From: Candidatus Mesenet endosymbiont of Phosphuga atrata
GTDB taxonomy: Bacteria > Pseudomonadota > Alphaproteobacteria > Rickettsiales > Anaplasmataceae
Length of the DNA stretch: 64,000 nucleotides
Assembly: GCF_964020175.1 (NCBI RefSeq)
Contig: NZ_OZ026541.1
Location: forward strand, 248,001-312,000
Direction of reading: 5' to 3'
The notes under the pieces are model-generated. The model was not told the origin of the DNA. It ran no database searches and saw only the letters and a list, made by a program, of their open reading frames with translations. The position numbers were made by a program, and so were the translations under genes. The first letter of the stretch is position 1. Each line of letters begins with the position of its first letter. This document shows positions 27,590 through 36,833 of the stretch, one piece after another.

Positions 27590-27850
27590 TTATAGTATGT
27601 CAGTATCGTTTATGCTTGTTCCAGTTAAATCTTCTGCTGCAGAAACCTGATTGAATGTAGATTCATTTTGCTCAAAAGCTGTTTTTATCATATGCTCATT
27701 ATCGTCATGTGAAGTGTCATTGTGCTTAGCCAGCTTAAAAACTTTATTACATGATTTTATAAGATTTACAACAGGCTCTCTTATTTTGTTGGTGTAAAAC
27801 TCATCAACGGCTTTAAAACCTTTCTTCAGATCATCTAATATTTGTGACAC
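27590..27850 (-). CDS. Hypothetical protein (86 residues)
   Basis: Starts MSQILDDLKKGFKAVDEFYT, is mostly helical and acidic, with no membrane segment or known domain. Its start overlaps the end of tsaE by 20 bases, so translational coupling is likely. Its downstream neighbour is the small anchored protein at 27290; the two could act together, but that is only an inference from spacing. Confidence 0.55.
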   Translation of the reverse strand: MSQILDDLKKGFKAVDEFYTNKIREPVVNLIKSCNKVFKLAKHNDTSHDDNEHMIKTAFEQNESTFNQVSAAEDLTGTSINDTDIL

Positions 27851-28295
27851 AACTCCTCCTTTTCTCAGATTTAGTTTGTATTATTATATCACGCAAATCA
27901 TCCTTATCATCATTATAGTTAATATTGATTTCTATATCAGGTATAGTTAACTTTTTTATTAATTCTGGCCACTCAACAATAGCAATACCTGAACTCAACA
28001 CCTCTTCTATACCAATATCATATAGCTCATTCAGACCTTTTATTCTATATAAATCTAAATGCCAGATAGTAAAATCATAAGCATCATAACGACTTATGAT
28101 ATTAAAAGTAGGGCTAGACACTACCTCATCAGGCAACAAAGTGTTTATAAAAAACTTAGCAAAAGCAGTTTTTCCAACTCCCAAATCTCCATACAGAGCA
28201 ATAACATATGGAGGCTTTACAACTTTAGCAATTTTTTTTGCTAATAATTCAACATAACCAACATCAACAGCTTCATGTTTCTCAATATGCATCAT
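27831..28295 (-). CDS. tsaE: tRNA threonylcarbamoyladenosine biosynthesis ATPase TsaE
   Basis: 154 residues, the family's usual size. Walker A GDLGVGKT spans residues 36-43, followed by SSPTFNIISRY and the WHLDLYRI segment with the TsaE-typical aspartate, then GIAIVEWPELI. TsaE is the ATPase that supports the TsaB-TsaD complex in making t6A37 on tRNAs that read ANN codons. TsaB and TsaD are not in this window. It sits 22 bases downstream of fabG on the same strand. Confidence 0.93.
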   Translation of the reverse strand: MMHIEKHEAVDVGYVELLAKKIAKVVKPPYVIALYGDLGVGKTAFAKFFINTLLPDEVVSSPTFNIISRYDAYDFTIWHLDLYRIKGLNELYDIGIEEVLSSGIAIVEWPELIKKLTIPDIEININYNDDKDDLRDIIIQTKSEKRRSCVTNIR

Positions 28296-28317
28296 TATAT
28301 ATAATGAATACTGATCA

Positions 28318-29049
28318 TTACATTAATAATCCCCCATTTATATGAAGGGTTTGACCAGTAATGTAACTAGCTTCATCACTTGCTAGAAATAAAACTCCCG
28401 ATGCTACTTCTTTTGGAATACCCATTCTTTTTAGAGGAATATTGCTCATTATATTGTTTTGTTGTTCTTGTGAAAGAGAAGAAGTCATTGATGTTTCTAT
28501 AAAACCTGGTGCAATACAGTTCACTGTTATATTGCGGCCTGCAAATTCCTTTGCAATACACTTACTCATAGCAACCATTCCTGCTTTAGATGCAGCATAA
28601 TTTGCCTGCCCTGGGTTACCTGTAAAACCAACTATGGAAGAAATATTGATTATTCTTCCCCAGCCATTTTTGAGCATTTTACTACATGCCTTCTTGTTTA
28701 ATTTAAAAGTTGAGGTAAGATTTATGCTAATAACCTTATCCCATGCTTCATCTGTCATTCTAAGTAGTAAGCTATCTTGTGTTACTCCGGCGTTACATAC
28801 AATGCCATCAAAACCTGCCATTAGATCATTAGCTTTATCAACTAAACTGTCTACTTCCTCATTCTTCGTTAGGTCGCATTGCAGTGAGTACATATTATTT
28901 TTGCCTTCTACCATTTTTTCTAGAATTTCTTTTCTTGTTCCAGAAATGCATAAAGTAGCTCTAGCCTCATGTAGTACATCCGTAATAGCTTGTCCTATTC
29001 CTCCCGATGCACCTGTAACTAAGAATTTCTTACCTTCTAGATTAAACAT
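28318..29049 (-). CDS. fabG: 3-oxoacyl-ACP reductase
   Basis: 243 residues, a classical short-chain dehydrogenase. It reduces 3-oxoacyl-ACP with NADPH in fatty-acid elongation. The cofactor loop GASGGIGQ lies at residues 13-20, NAG at about 88-90, and the catalytic Ser, Tyr and Lys in INISSIVGF and YAASKAG. The end HINGGLLM is typical of FabG. The start lies two bases from the ssb stop, so the two genes are tightly linked. Another pathway gene, fabI, is at 54541. Confidence 0.95.
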   Translation of the reverse strand: MFNLEGKKFLVTGASGGIGQAITDVLHEARATLCISGTRKEILEKMVEGKNNMYSLQCDLTKNEEVDSLVDKANDLMAGFDGIVCNAGVTQDSLLLRMTDEAWDKVISINLTSTFKLNKKACSKMLKNGWGRIINISSIVGFTGNPGQANYAASKAGMVAMSKCIAKEFAGRNITVNCIAPGFIETSMTSSLSQEQQNNIMSNIPLKRMGIPKEVASGVLFLASDEASYITGQTLHINGGLLM

Positions 29050-29051
29050 AG

Positions 29052-29528
29052 TTAAAATGGTATTTCATCATCAATAATTCCTTCAAATTCGTCTTCTTTA
29101 CTGTGATTTTTATATTCGCCACTGGCCTTATAATCTTTACGTTCACTGTTTGTATATTCAGCGCTTGTGGCATTTTTAGAATCTAAAAGAGTTAAAGCAC
29201 TGCTAAAATTTTGCAGCACTACATCTGTGGTATACTTATCATTATTATTTTGATCCACCCATTTTCTAGTTCTTAGGGAACCTTCAATATAGACTTTACT
29301 GCCTTTGCGTACGAAATCTTTTACAATTTTTACCAGTCCTTCGCTAAACACAACAATATTGTGCCATTCTGTTTTCTCAGAACGCATACCAGACGCCTTG
29401 TCGAACCAACTTTCAGAAGTAGCAAGTGAAAACGTTGCCATTTCCTTGCCATTTTGCATTGCTCTTATATCTGGATCTTTACCAAGATTACCAACTAAAA
29501 TCACTTTATTAACACTACCACTCGACAT
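29052..29528 (-). CDS. ssb: Single-stranded DNA-binding protein
   Basis: 158 residues: an OB-fold over about residues 1-112 (KVILVGNLGKDPDIRAMQNG, WHNIVVF, GSKVYIEGSLRTRKW), a low-complexity polar linker, and the acidic tip DDEIPF that recruits partner proteins such as RecO, which is also encoded in this window. SSB coats single-stranded DNA in replication, repair and recombination. It is followed at two bases by fabG. Its upstream gap of about 65 bases could hold a promoter. Confidence 0.95.
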   Translation of the reverse strand: MSSGSVNKVILVGNLGKDPDIRAMQNGKEMATFSLATSESWFDKASGMRSEKTEWHNIVVFSEGLVKIVKDFVRKGSKVYIEGSLRTRKWVDQNNNDKYTTDVVLQNFSSALTLLDSKNATSAEYTNSERKDYKASGEYKNHSKEDEFEGIIDDEIPF

Positions 29529-29592
29529 CTTTAAAACATTAATTTAATTAATATATTACTCTAAAATAGTTCTTTTGTTTTTACAAGTTATA

Positions 29593-32379
29593 TTACACTG
29601 CTGATTCACGATCTTTAGCATTACAATTTTGTCCTGCACCATTGCTAACTTCAGTACTACCTAATTCTGAATTTACACTAGTTTTACCTTTTTCTACAGT
29701 AGAAGCACTGTTACTTACTCCATCATTACTATTTTGATCTTGATCTGGTAGAAGATTGTCACTTGAACTTGATATGCCTTTTTGATATACTACAATTTCA
29801 TCTTCGTTACTATCTACCCGGTTAGCATTATCTCCATCTAGTGGCTCTAATTGAAGTGCATGTATAGTTTGTTCTTGTCCATTAAAGCAGCTTCTAAAAT
29901 AACGTCTTAAACGTTGCCAAAGTCCCACATCATCCGTATATTCACTTGGCAGTCGCATATTACTGCGGCAACAATTTCTATATATAAGATAAGACATTCC
30001 CCCTATTACTGCTATAGAACCAAAAACGATTGTACTAACCTGTGCAGTACTTAACAACTTTTCTTCATAATTTGATGATACATCTGTTTGATTGGAATCA
30101 GATGAACTACCTGTTATCATTGGATTACCTGTAGTAAGCATATTTGTAGCATTTTGTGTAACTGATCCTAAAATTGTTACCATTGCACTTCCTATTGTTG
30201 AAGCTAAAGTAGTGAATCCTAAGGCTGCTGTGCTTTGCATTTCTGTAGTTGTGCTTTGAGGGAAATTAGTGCTTATAACAGTTGTACTGCCTTGCTTAGA
30301 GCTTGTTGTATAGTTGTTTGTTGATTTTACAGTGCTTTTTGCAGTAGCCTTTGTAGGTTTAGTAGTTGGTTTTGTTGTACTAGCTGTTGTTTCGTTGACT
30401 TGATTGGTAGTCGGCTTGACAGTAATTTTTTCCGTTGAAGTAGTAAATTTAGATGATTGTACAGTAGGAATAATAGTTACTGTTGTGCTTTGATCTGCAG
30501 TTGTATGTTGTACAGTACTAGTTTTTACTGTTGTTTTAGCAGTAGTTGTAGCTCCCTCTGTTGTAGTTGGCTGTGTAGTAGATGCAGTAGTTACATCCGT
30601 AGTTGCAGCATTTGTTGTATCCTTTTCTACAGTAGTCGTACTTCCTCTTGTAGTTATTTCTTCAGTAGCTAAAGGAGTAGTTGTTGATACCGTACTAGAG
30701 CTTATTTTAGGTGCATCTGAACTTGAAGAAATTGTATGCGAAATTACCTTTGCAGTCTGACTAGTAGTTGGATTAGTGCTGATAGTAGTTTCTTCTGCTG
30801 GGGTAGTAATTTTAGGTGGTTGTGTAGTAGATATAGTAGTGACTGTTGTACTTTGACCTGCAGTGGTATGTTGTGCGGTACTAGTTTCTGCTGTTGTTTT
30901 AGCAGTAGTTGTAGCCCTCTCTGTTGAAGTAGTGGTTTGAGGAAAAGTTGTCGTAGTTGGTTGTGTAGTAGATGCAGTAGTTGTGACAGTAGTATGTTTG
31001 GTAGTTTTTGGTTTTGTAGTAATGCGTTGAGCTGTGACCTCTGTAGTTGCAGCACTTGTTGTATCACCTTCTATAGTAGTTGTACTTTCTTTTGTAGTTA
31101 TTTCTTCGGTAGTAGCTGTAGATAAAGGAGTAGTTACAGGTACTGTACTAGAGCTTATTTGAGATGCATCTGAACTTAAAAAAGTTGTATATGGAAAAGA
31201 TGTTGTAAGCTTTAACGGGTTATTATAAACAATATCTACAAAATCACCCAAAGTTCTTATCCCATCAGTTGGAAAGTCTCGTGTAGTAACCACATTTAAA
31301 TTTTCTGAATTAATTGTACTTTGAGTAATGTTTTTCTCATCCGCTGCTGATACTATAATATCATTCTCACCAACAACACTCAGCTGTAGTAATTTTATTT
31401 TCACTTTATAATTATGAACTATTTGTTTCTTTCCCTTTTTATCTGTTAACTTTGCAATGCATAACTGCTGCTGATCCTCAAGAAAAGCAACTACTGCTCC
31501 ATTCTCAGTATTTACTGCACTTAAATTGCTTATACCTTTACTGGTTAAAAATGGAGTTGATATTTTTTTATCAAATTGACCGCAGCGCTCTTTACCTACT
31601 GCAAATAAACATTCTTCATCTTCATTATTTACGTATTTTCCCTCTCTGATATTATCAATCATTGACTTAGTGATATCTAAGGAAAATAAAGAAGTTGAAT
31701 CTGAATAAATTATCTTTCCTACATTATCGTTTTGATTTGATGGCAAAAGTTGAAAACTGCTTCCCATATTTTCATCTACTTTGAACAATAGTCTATTGGT
31801 AACTTTATTTGATCCTTCATTAACGCTAAATTCTAAATCTTGTCCCTTTTCCAAAAGCCATGCAGTAACGTATTGTCCTTCAGAATTTGAATCTACTGCA
31901 GCAACTATGATATCACCATTTGGCAACTCCATGGCTTTCGACTTGCTATAACTATGGTACTTATTACTAGAGTGAGAAAGTTTTGCATTGTTTGATAAAG
32001 ACATTTTTGTGCCGTGAGGTATAGCATTAATAGAATTTGATTTTAAATCAACTTGGTATCGAGTATACGATGTTACAGAGAGTTTTTTTTGTTCTTCAGG
32101 AAAGGCAAAAAAAACGAAATCTTTTTCTCCATCATTAATTGGCAGGATAACTGGCTTATCATCTTTTATTAGTTTGTTTGGTATTTTTGCATCTATGCTG
32201 AAAGAGTGCTCTTGACTATTAAAAGGAGTAGTAATTGTGCATTCAACGCTGCTGTACCCATCACCCATATCTTTATAGTATGCAGTATATATAACATTAT
32301 TTTTCTCTACTGTATTTATACTACTGTTAATTTGAAATTGATTTTCAGATTGCTTTTTAAAATATTTTAATATACCCAT
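29593..32379 (-). CDS. Large Ser/Thr-rich, mucin-like membrane protein
   Basis: 928 residues from the ATG at 32379 (a TTG two codons upstream is also possible). Order: an N-terminal domain of roughly 390 residues without signal peptide or known fold; a stalk of about 380 residues made almost only of Thr, Ser, Ala, Pro, Lys and Glu (TTTVEKDTTNAATTDVTTAS-like); one membrane segment (about 779-800, TIVFGSIAVIGGMSYLIYRN); and a polar C-terminal tail of about 125 residues after a Cys pair. The stalk has an internal duplication of about 145 residues. The build is that of a stalked surface protein. No homologue is recognised; a surface or host-contact role is inference. Confidence 0.85.
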   Translation of the reverse strand: MGILKYFKKQSENQFQINSSINTVEKNNVIYTAYYKDMGDGYSSVECTITTPFNSQEHSFSIDAKIPNKLIKDDKPVILPINDGEKDFVFFAFPEEQKKLSVTSYTRYQVDLKSNSINAIPHGTKMSLSNNAKLSHSSNKYHSYSKSKAMELPNGDIIVAAVDSNSEGQYVTAWLLEKGQDLEFSVNEGSNKVTNRLLFKVDENMGSSFQLLPSNQNDNVGKIIYSDSTSLFSLDITKSMIDNIREGKYVNNEDEECLFAVGKERCGQFDKKISTPFLTSKGISNLSAVNTENGAVVAFLEDQQQLCIAKLTDKKGKKQIVHNYKVKIKLLQLSVVGENDIIVSAADEKNITQSTINSENLNVVTTRDFPTDGIRTLGDFVDIVYNNPLKLTTSFPYTTFLSSDASQISSSTVPVTTPLSTATTEEITTKESTTTIEGDTTSAATTEVTAQRITTKPKTTKHTTVTTTASTTQPTTTTFPQTTTSTERATTTAKTTAETSTAQHTTAGQSTTVTTISTTQPPKITTPAEETTISTNPTTSQTAKVISHTISSSSDAPKISSSTVSTTTPLATEEITTRGSTTTVEKDTTNAATTDVTTASTTQPTTTEGATTTAKTTVKTSTVQHTTADQSTTVTIIPTVQSSKFTTSTEKITVKPTTNQVNETTASTTKPTTKPTKATAKSTVKSTNNYTTSSKQGSTTVISTNFPQSTTTEMQSTAALGFTTLASTIGSAMVTILGSVTQNATNMLTTGNPMITGSSSDSNQTDVSSNYEEKLLSTAQVSTIVFGSIAVIGGMSYLIYRNCCRSNMRLPSEYTDDVGLWQRLRRYFRSCFNGQEQTIHALQLEPLDGDNANRVDSNEDEIVVYQKGISSSSDNLLPDQDQNSNDGVSNSASTVEKGKTSVNSELGSTEVSNGAGQNCNAKDRESAV

Positions 32380-32438
32380 ATTCAATTCTTAATAAAAATG
32401 TTATATTTTATAAATTAATAATTTATGTCAATAAGTTA

Positions 32439-33794
32439 ATGATCTTGACTGCAAAAATAGACACCTCAATAATAAAAAAATATGATATTAGAGGAATAAT
32501 TGGGCAAAACCTCAAAGTTGAAGATGGTTATGAGATAGGGAAAAAATTCGCCCAATTTTTAGGCACTAATGCTAAGATTTGTGTTGGTTATGATGGCAGA
32601 GTACACTCGCCTCAAATAGAGAAAAAAGTAATTGAAGGGCTATGTTTTTCTGGAGCAAACGTTATAAGAGTTGGGCTGTGTTCTTCTCCAATGCTATATT
32701 TTGCTACTCAACTTACCAATGCAGATGGCGGCATAATGATTACTGCATCTCACAACCCTGCACAGTACAATGGATTTAAATTTTATAGCAACAAGATAGT
32801 ATTTAGTGAAAAAGAAATAACTACGTTTATGAGTGTTGATGCTGAAAATAGTATAAGTAATTATACTGTGCTTAATTGTAATATATATACTCAATATATA
32901 GAAATACTGAAGAATGCAGATAAAGATGTAGGAAGTAAGAAAAAGCTTAAAATAGCATGGAACTGTTCTAATGGAGCAACAAGTAGTGTTATTAGGTATA
33001 TTCAAAAAATTTTGCCCAATCATGAACACATTACAATTAATAACACAATAGATGGCTCTTGTAATCCTGATCCTATTGAGCAGCAGAATCTCAATAAACT
33101 AATCAATACTATAAGAGAGCATCAATGTGATATTGGTATCGCCTTAGATGGCGATGGTGATAGGGTTTGTATAGTAGATAGTGAAGATCATATTGTTCCT
33201 AATGACTACCTTTTTATGATATTTGTAAAGGAAATACTGACCAAAGGCGATAAAGTTATTATTGATATAAAAATCAGTATGAAAGTTTTTGACCTCATTT
33301 CAAAGTTAGGTGGAATAGCAATAACATGTGCTACTGGCCATTCTATTATTAAAAAAATGATGATAAAAGAAAGTGCAAAATTCGCCGGAGAACTTAGTGG
33401 CCACTTTTTCTTTGCAGAAATTGGCTTTGATGATGGTATGTACGCGGCTGTTAAGCTTATTAATATTCTGCAGAAGTATAAAAATTTGGATGGCATAATG
33501 AGAGAATTACCTAAGCTACACATTAGTCCCGAAATCAAAATTGAAGTTCAAGAAGAAAAAAAATTTCAGATCATTGATCTTTTAAAAAAAGAATTAGAAC
33601 AAAAAAATATTATGTTTTCAAGTATTGATGGCATAAAAATTACCTTTGAAAAAGGATGGTTATTACTTAGAGCATCTAACACACAGAACTATATTACAGC
33701 ACGTTGTGAAGGCAAAAGTAATGAGAACTTCAAGGAAATAAAAAACGTATTGGATCAATATATTGAAAGGATAAAGTTACTAAATAAGTCGTAG
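32439..33794 (+). CDS. Phosphomannomutase / phosphoglucomutase
   Basis: 451 residues of the alpha-D-phosphohexomutase family. The active phosphoserine loop TASHNP has Ser104, and the metal-binding DGDGDR loop lies near residue 241. A sugar-binding GELSGHFFF segment near 325 and a C-terminal phosphate-binding RASNTQNYITARCEG are present. It moves phosphate between C1 and C6 of hexoses. With few sugar pathways expected in Wolbachia, the natural substrate is unclear. It is divergent from the Thr-rich protein gene, with 59 bases between starts. Confidence 0.93.
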   Translation: MILTAKIDTSIIKKYDIRGIIGQNLKVEDGYEIGKKFAQFLGTNAKICVGYDGRVHSPQIEKKVIEGLCFSGANVIRVGLCSSPMLYFATQLTNADGGIMITASHNPAQYNGFKFYSNKIVFSEKEITTFMSVDAENSISNYTVLNCNIYTQYIEILKNADKDVGSKKKLKIAWNCSNGATSSVIRYIQKILPNHEHITINNTIDGSCNPDPIEQQNLNKLINTIREHQCDIGIALDGDGDRVCIVDSEDHIVPNDYLFMIFVKEILTKGDKVIIDIKISMKVFDLISKLGGIAITCATGHSIIKKMMIKESAKFAGELSGHFFFAEIGFDDGMYAAVKLINILQKYKNLDGIMRELPKLHISPEIKIEVQEEKKFQIIDLLKKELEQKNIMFSSIDGIKITFEKGWLLLRASNTQNYITARCEGKSNENFKEIKNVLDQYIERIKLLNKS

Positions 33795-33797
33795 TTA

Positions 33798-34165
33798 TGA
33801 AAATAAGTTAATAATTAGGATGCTAAGCTTTGTTAAATTAATGATAAATTATGTATTATTAATATCTCTATAAAAATTTTAAAGAAAAAGTATGCTATAT
33901 AAAAACAGCAATGAAGACTGCTTACCAAGCATAAAAACATCAGTATTTCAATTCTTCTGTTGTCAGATCAAGTCCTCGGACTATTAAAAATAGTATAAAT
34001 AATTAAGATTAGGCAAAAATGGTTTACTTTTGAGCAACAGCAAATAGGGATACAAAAAGGTAATTTTCTTTTGAAATTTTGAACTATCGCTGTCATAAAA
34101 ACTAGAATTTGAAATTTTTGAATATTTCTAAATTTTGCTCTTCTAAGAACCTGTAAGAGATCTCA
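33798..34165. other. Intergenic region before the first defective IS5-like copy
   Basis: About 370 A+T-rich bases. No open frame with a start and ribosome site, no RNA gene and no clear hairpin. The stretch caattcttctgttgtcagat resembles part of 27060-27100. It is probably degraded mobile-element or repeat DNA. Confidence 0.25.
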
Positions 34166-34899
34166 AGACCCCCTGCGAAAATGAGGAAACAGGTATGAAA
34201 AGAGAGAGAAAGATATAAAATAGCAGTTTTGGCAGAAGTTATGAAAAAGTGGCAAATATATATTCCGTCAATTTGCTGATAGCAGAATGCGAAAAAATAG
34301 TCGAAATAGTTAGTGGGAAAAAGTTAAAAAACAGGCGACGGAATCACATTAAAACGCTAGAAGACAAAATTTTATGTGTGTTAATATACTACCGAACGTA
34401 TATAATGCATCCATTTTTGGGCTATTTGTTTAATTTACACAATTCAAATATTTGCTAAAAAAAATGGGTTAGCGAAAAAAATCAAGATCACAAAACCAGA
34501 AAAAATATTTTGGTAGATGTGACAGACACAGCAGCCAAAAGATAGCAAAAAGAGAAAGAAAACATAAAAACCGAAATGAAGAAAACGGACAAGGTTTCAA
34601 AATCTCATCGTGTTTAAGATACGAAAACAGTTCTACCAGTAGATAGCATAAAATATGCTGATTCTAGGGTTGGCAAAAATTGCAGAAAGTATAAAAAATA
34701 CCGTAAAAAACCCCGGAGCAAAAGGATCATAGCTTGCGTCGTTTAGGTGGAAAATAAGACTCAAAGATATTTAAAATTATGTCACATGTAATTTTCAGAA
34801 AATATGAGGTTTAATATTATTTCTGGAACTTGAAGCATGGTTTTTTTGCTTTGGCCTAACTCATACCTCGTTACTAGTATACCGTTTCTCAGGGGATCT
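34166..34899 (+). mobile_element. Defective IS5-like element, copy A
   Basis: 734 bp bounded by inverted ends AGACCCCCTGCGAAA and the complement of AGATCCCCTGAGAAA. The plus strand encodes a transposase start (first frame 34249-34458) with the HTH region TLEDKILCVLIYYRTYIMHP, then stops; further on, ILVDVTDT supplies the first DDE Asp. It shares the same stops with copy B at 37578-38324 and lacks 14 bases present there. The family is IS5-like by the TLEDK/YYRTY start and DDE spacing; the exact group is not certain. Confidence 0.7.
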
Positions 34900-34928
34900 A
34901 CTATTAAATAGTAGATAGTATAATAATT

Positions 34929-35331
34929 ATTCAACCACTATGGATTAGAAATCCAAAGAATGAGAAAAGCATAGAATGCTAATTTACCAATTCTCGTTTA
35001 GAGTGATTTTATCATCTGATCAGTTACATTTCCCTTACAAAATAGCCAGCTGCCCATAAATCCATTCTTCAATTCCGGAAAATTTTGTTTTCTTCCCTTA
35101 ATCATTTGCACTTTATACTCAAATATAGAAACATATATATGGAAATGATTTGATGTAATTTTTCCTCTGATTTCTACATACCTCTTGTACTACATCTTTG
35201 GTTCTCTACCAACGCTGATATTTCATACTATATGATATATATACTGAATGGCTGCTTTTCCTCTAATATCTCCTCAAACTTACCATCAGCTATTATATAC
35301 TTGAAAGCAATCCCAAATTTGGGATAATAAA
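34929..35331 (-). pseudogene. IS200/IS605-family TnpA remnant, repeat copy A
   Basis: A 403-bp stretch repeated at 39675-40079. On the minus strand it reads as a broken Y1 transposase: PKFGIAFKYIIADGKFEEIL, FHIYVSIF (in place of the HVH-L-SIP motif), VQMIKGRKQNFPELKNGF, GSWLFCKGNVTDQMIKSL. Stops interrupt it. A perfect palindrome (ATCCCAAATTTGGGAT, 35310-35325) sits at its edge, as hairpins do in IS200-type ends. It abuts the trhO stop codon. Confidence 0.6.
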
Positions 35332-36147
35332 TTAATACTTACAATGATAGCAAATAACTTGTCCATGTGGGACCGACTTTAACTCATCTGTTGTCACTTT
35401 CTGTGCACAAGATATGCATTTTATTTCATCACTTGGCAGTAAAGAGTTGTTAACTGCAACTCTATCATCAAAGACAAAACACTTACCTTGCCAGGTATTA
35501 CTGCTATTCTGCTTTTTTGCTAAATAGTTAATAATTCCTCCCTTCAGGTGATAGACTTGTTTAAATCCTAGACTTTTCATATATGTAGTCGATTTTTCAC
35601 ACCTAATACCACCAGTACAATACATTGCTACTTTGCTTTTATTTTTAGGTTTATCCTGTGCCCAGGATTTAGCCCATCCAGGAAAATCTCGAAAATTTTG
35701 TGTATTAGGATTAATGGCATTGCTAAATTTACCAAGCTTTACTTCGTATTCATTTCTTGTATCAATGACATAAACATCTAGACTTGAAATAAAATTATCC
35801 CAATTATCAGGTTCTACATATTCACCTTTTAAAGAAGGTGATAAGTCACTTACACCCAAAGTTACTATTTCTTTTTTTAGCCTTACTTTCATTTTGCTAA
35901 AGGGTTGAAAATTTGAGTAAGTTTTCTGCCACTTAAGATTGCATAACCTATCATCAAGATCTAAAAACCTGAAAAAATCATCAATTGCAGATTTTGTTCC
36001 TGATATAGTAGAATTAATTCCTTCTTCCGCTAATAATATTGTACCTTTTAGACCTATGTTTTTGCAAAAATCTGCTAACCTATTTTTCATATCATAATAG
36101 TTAGAAAGTTCTACAAAACGATAAAATGTTGCAATAACAAATTTCAT
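35332..36147 (-). CDS. trhO: tRNA uridine(34) hydroxylase, rhodanese-like (TrhO/YceA family)
   Basis: 271 residues: an N-terminal UPF0176 domain (EEGINSTISGTKSAIDDFF), a rhodanese domain with the active Cys177 in MYCTGGIRCEKS, and a C-terminal zinc-like end (CISCAQ...CYHCKY). The family makes 5-hydroxyuridine at the wobble position of some tRNAs in an oxygen-dependent way. It is the last gene of a bfr-surf1-trhO run on the minus strand, 15 bases after surf1. A remnant IS200 element starts exactly after the stop. Confidence 0.9.
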   Translation of the reverse strand: MKFVIATFYRFVELSNYYDMKNRLADFCKNIGLKGTILLAEEGINSTISGTKSAIDDFFRFLDLDDRLCNLKWQKTYSNFQPFSKMKVRLKKEIVTLGVSDLSPSLKGEYVEPDNWDNFISSLDVYVIDTRNEYEVKLGKFSNAINPNTQNFRDFPGWAKSWAQDKPKNKSKVAMYCTGGIRCEKSTTYMKSLGFKQVYHLKGGIINYLAKKQNSSNTWQGKCFVFDDRVAVNNSLLPSDEIKCISCAQKVTTDELKSVPHGQVICYHCKY

Positions 36148-36162
36148 ATTGTTAAAATTACA

Positions 36163-36831
36163 TTATGTGCTTTTGTGATGTTTAGGGTCAACTACAAAAT
36201 TACTCTTGTTTTTTACATAGCACACTATGAGCCATATAAAGGCTAAAGAATACCAAGTAATCATGTATTGCATATGATAATTCCTTGGCTTAATTGGCAT
36301 AGCTAGAACCAAGTTATCACTTAATTTATCTATTGCCCATACTACACATCGACTAAAATTTACTTCCATATCTTTAGATATTGACTCAGCATCAAGCCAT
36401 GGCCATACATCATCTTTAGCTTCATTCTTAATGAGTTTATTTATACCTTTATACGAATCACAATATAACATACCATTTATAATTATTTTTTTAGGTTTTA
36501 TGTTCACTCCCTTTTGTTTTTTATCAATTAATCCTTTATTTATTAATATATACTCTCCACTGCTTAAAAGCATAGGGGTTAAAATATAGTAGCTATTCAT
36601 TCCAGCAAAAATATATAGATCAATGCCTGTGAGTACCCCTTCTACTACAACTTTTCTATAAGCAAAATCGTCAATATTTCCACCTTCCATCTTTACAGCT
36701 GGCATATTCATTTTTGCTATAATGTTATTTTTCCAATTAAGCCTAAACAACTGCCATGTACCAAGTGCAAATAAAACTATAAAAGGACAACATATAATTA
36801 AAATAGTGTTTATGATATTTTTACTGAGCAT
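36163..36831 (-). CDS. SURF1 family cytochrome oxidase assembly protein
   Basis: 222 residues with the family layout: an N-terminal membrane helix (ILIICCPFIVLFALGTWQLF) followed by RLNWKNN, a periplasmic domain with FAYRKVVVEGVLTG and LINKGLID, and a C-terminal helix (YMITWYSLAFIWLIVCYV) preceded by NYHMQYMITW. SURF1 helps build haem-copper oxidase, most likely haem a insertion into subunit I. coxC for subunit III lies elsewhere in this window at 60046. The gene starts two bases after bfr. Confidence 0.9.
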   Translation of the reverse strand: MLSKNIINTILIICCPFIVLFALGTWQLFRLNWKNNIIAKMNMPAVKMEGGNIDDFAYRKVVVEGVLTGIDLYIFAGMNSYYILTPMLLSSGEYILINKGLIDKKQKGVNIKPKKIIINGMLYCDSYKGINKLIKNEAKDDVWPWLDAESISKDMEVNFSRCVVWAIDKLSDNLVLAMPIKPRNYHMQYMITWYSLAFIWLIVCYVKNKSNFVVDPKHHKST

Positions 36832-36833
36832 TG

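Noticed and set aside
30457-31125. Plus-strand Cys/Ser-rich frames
   Set aside because: They are the complement of the Thr-repeat coding region at 29593-32379; the Cys/Ser pattern follows from the Thr codons read backwards, and no ribosome site is present.
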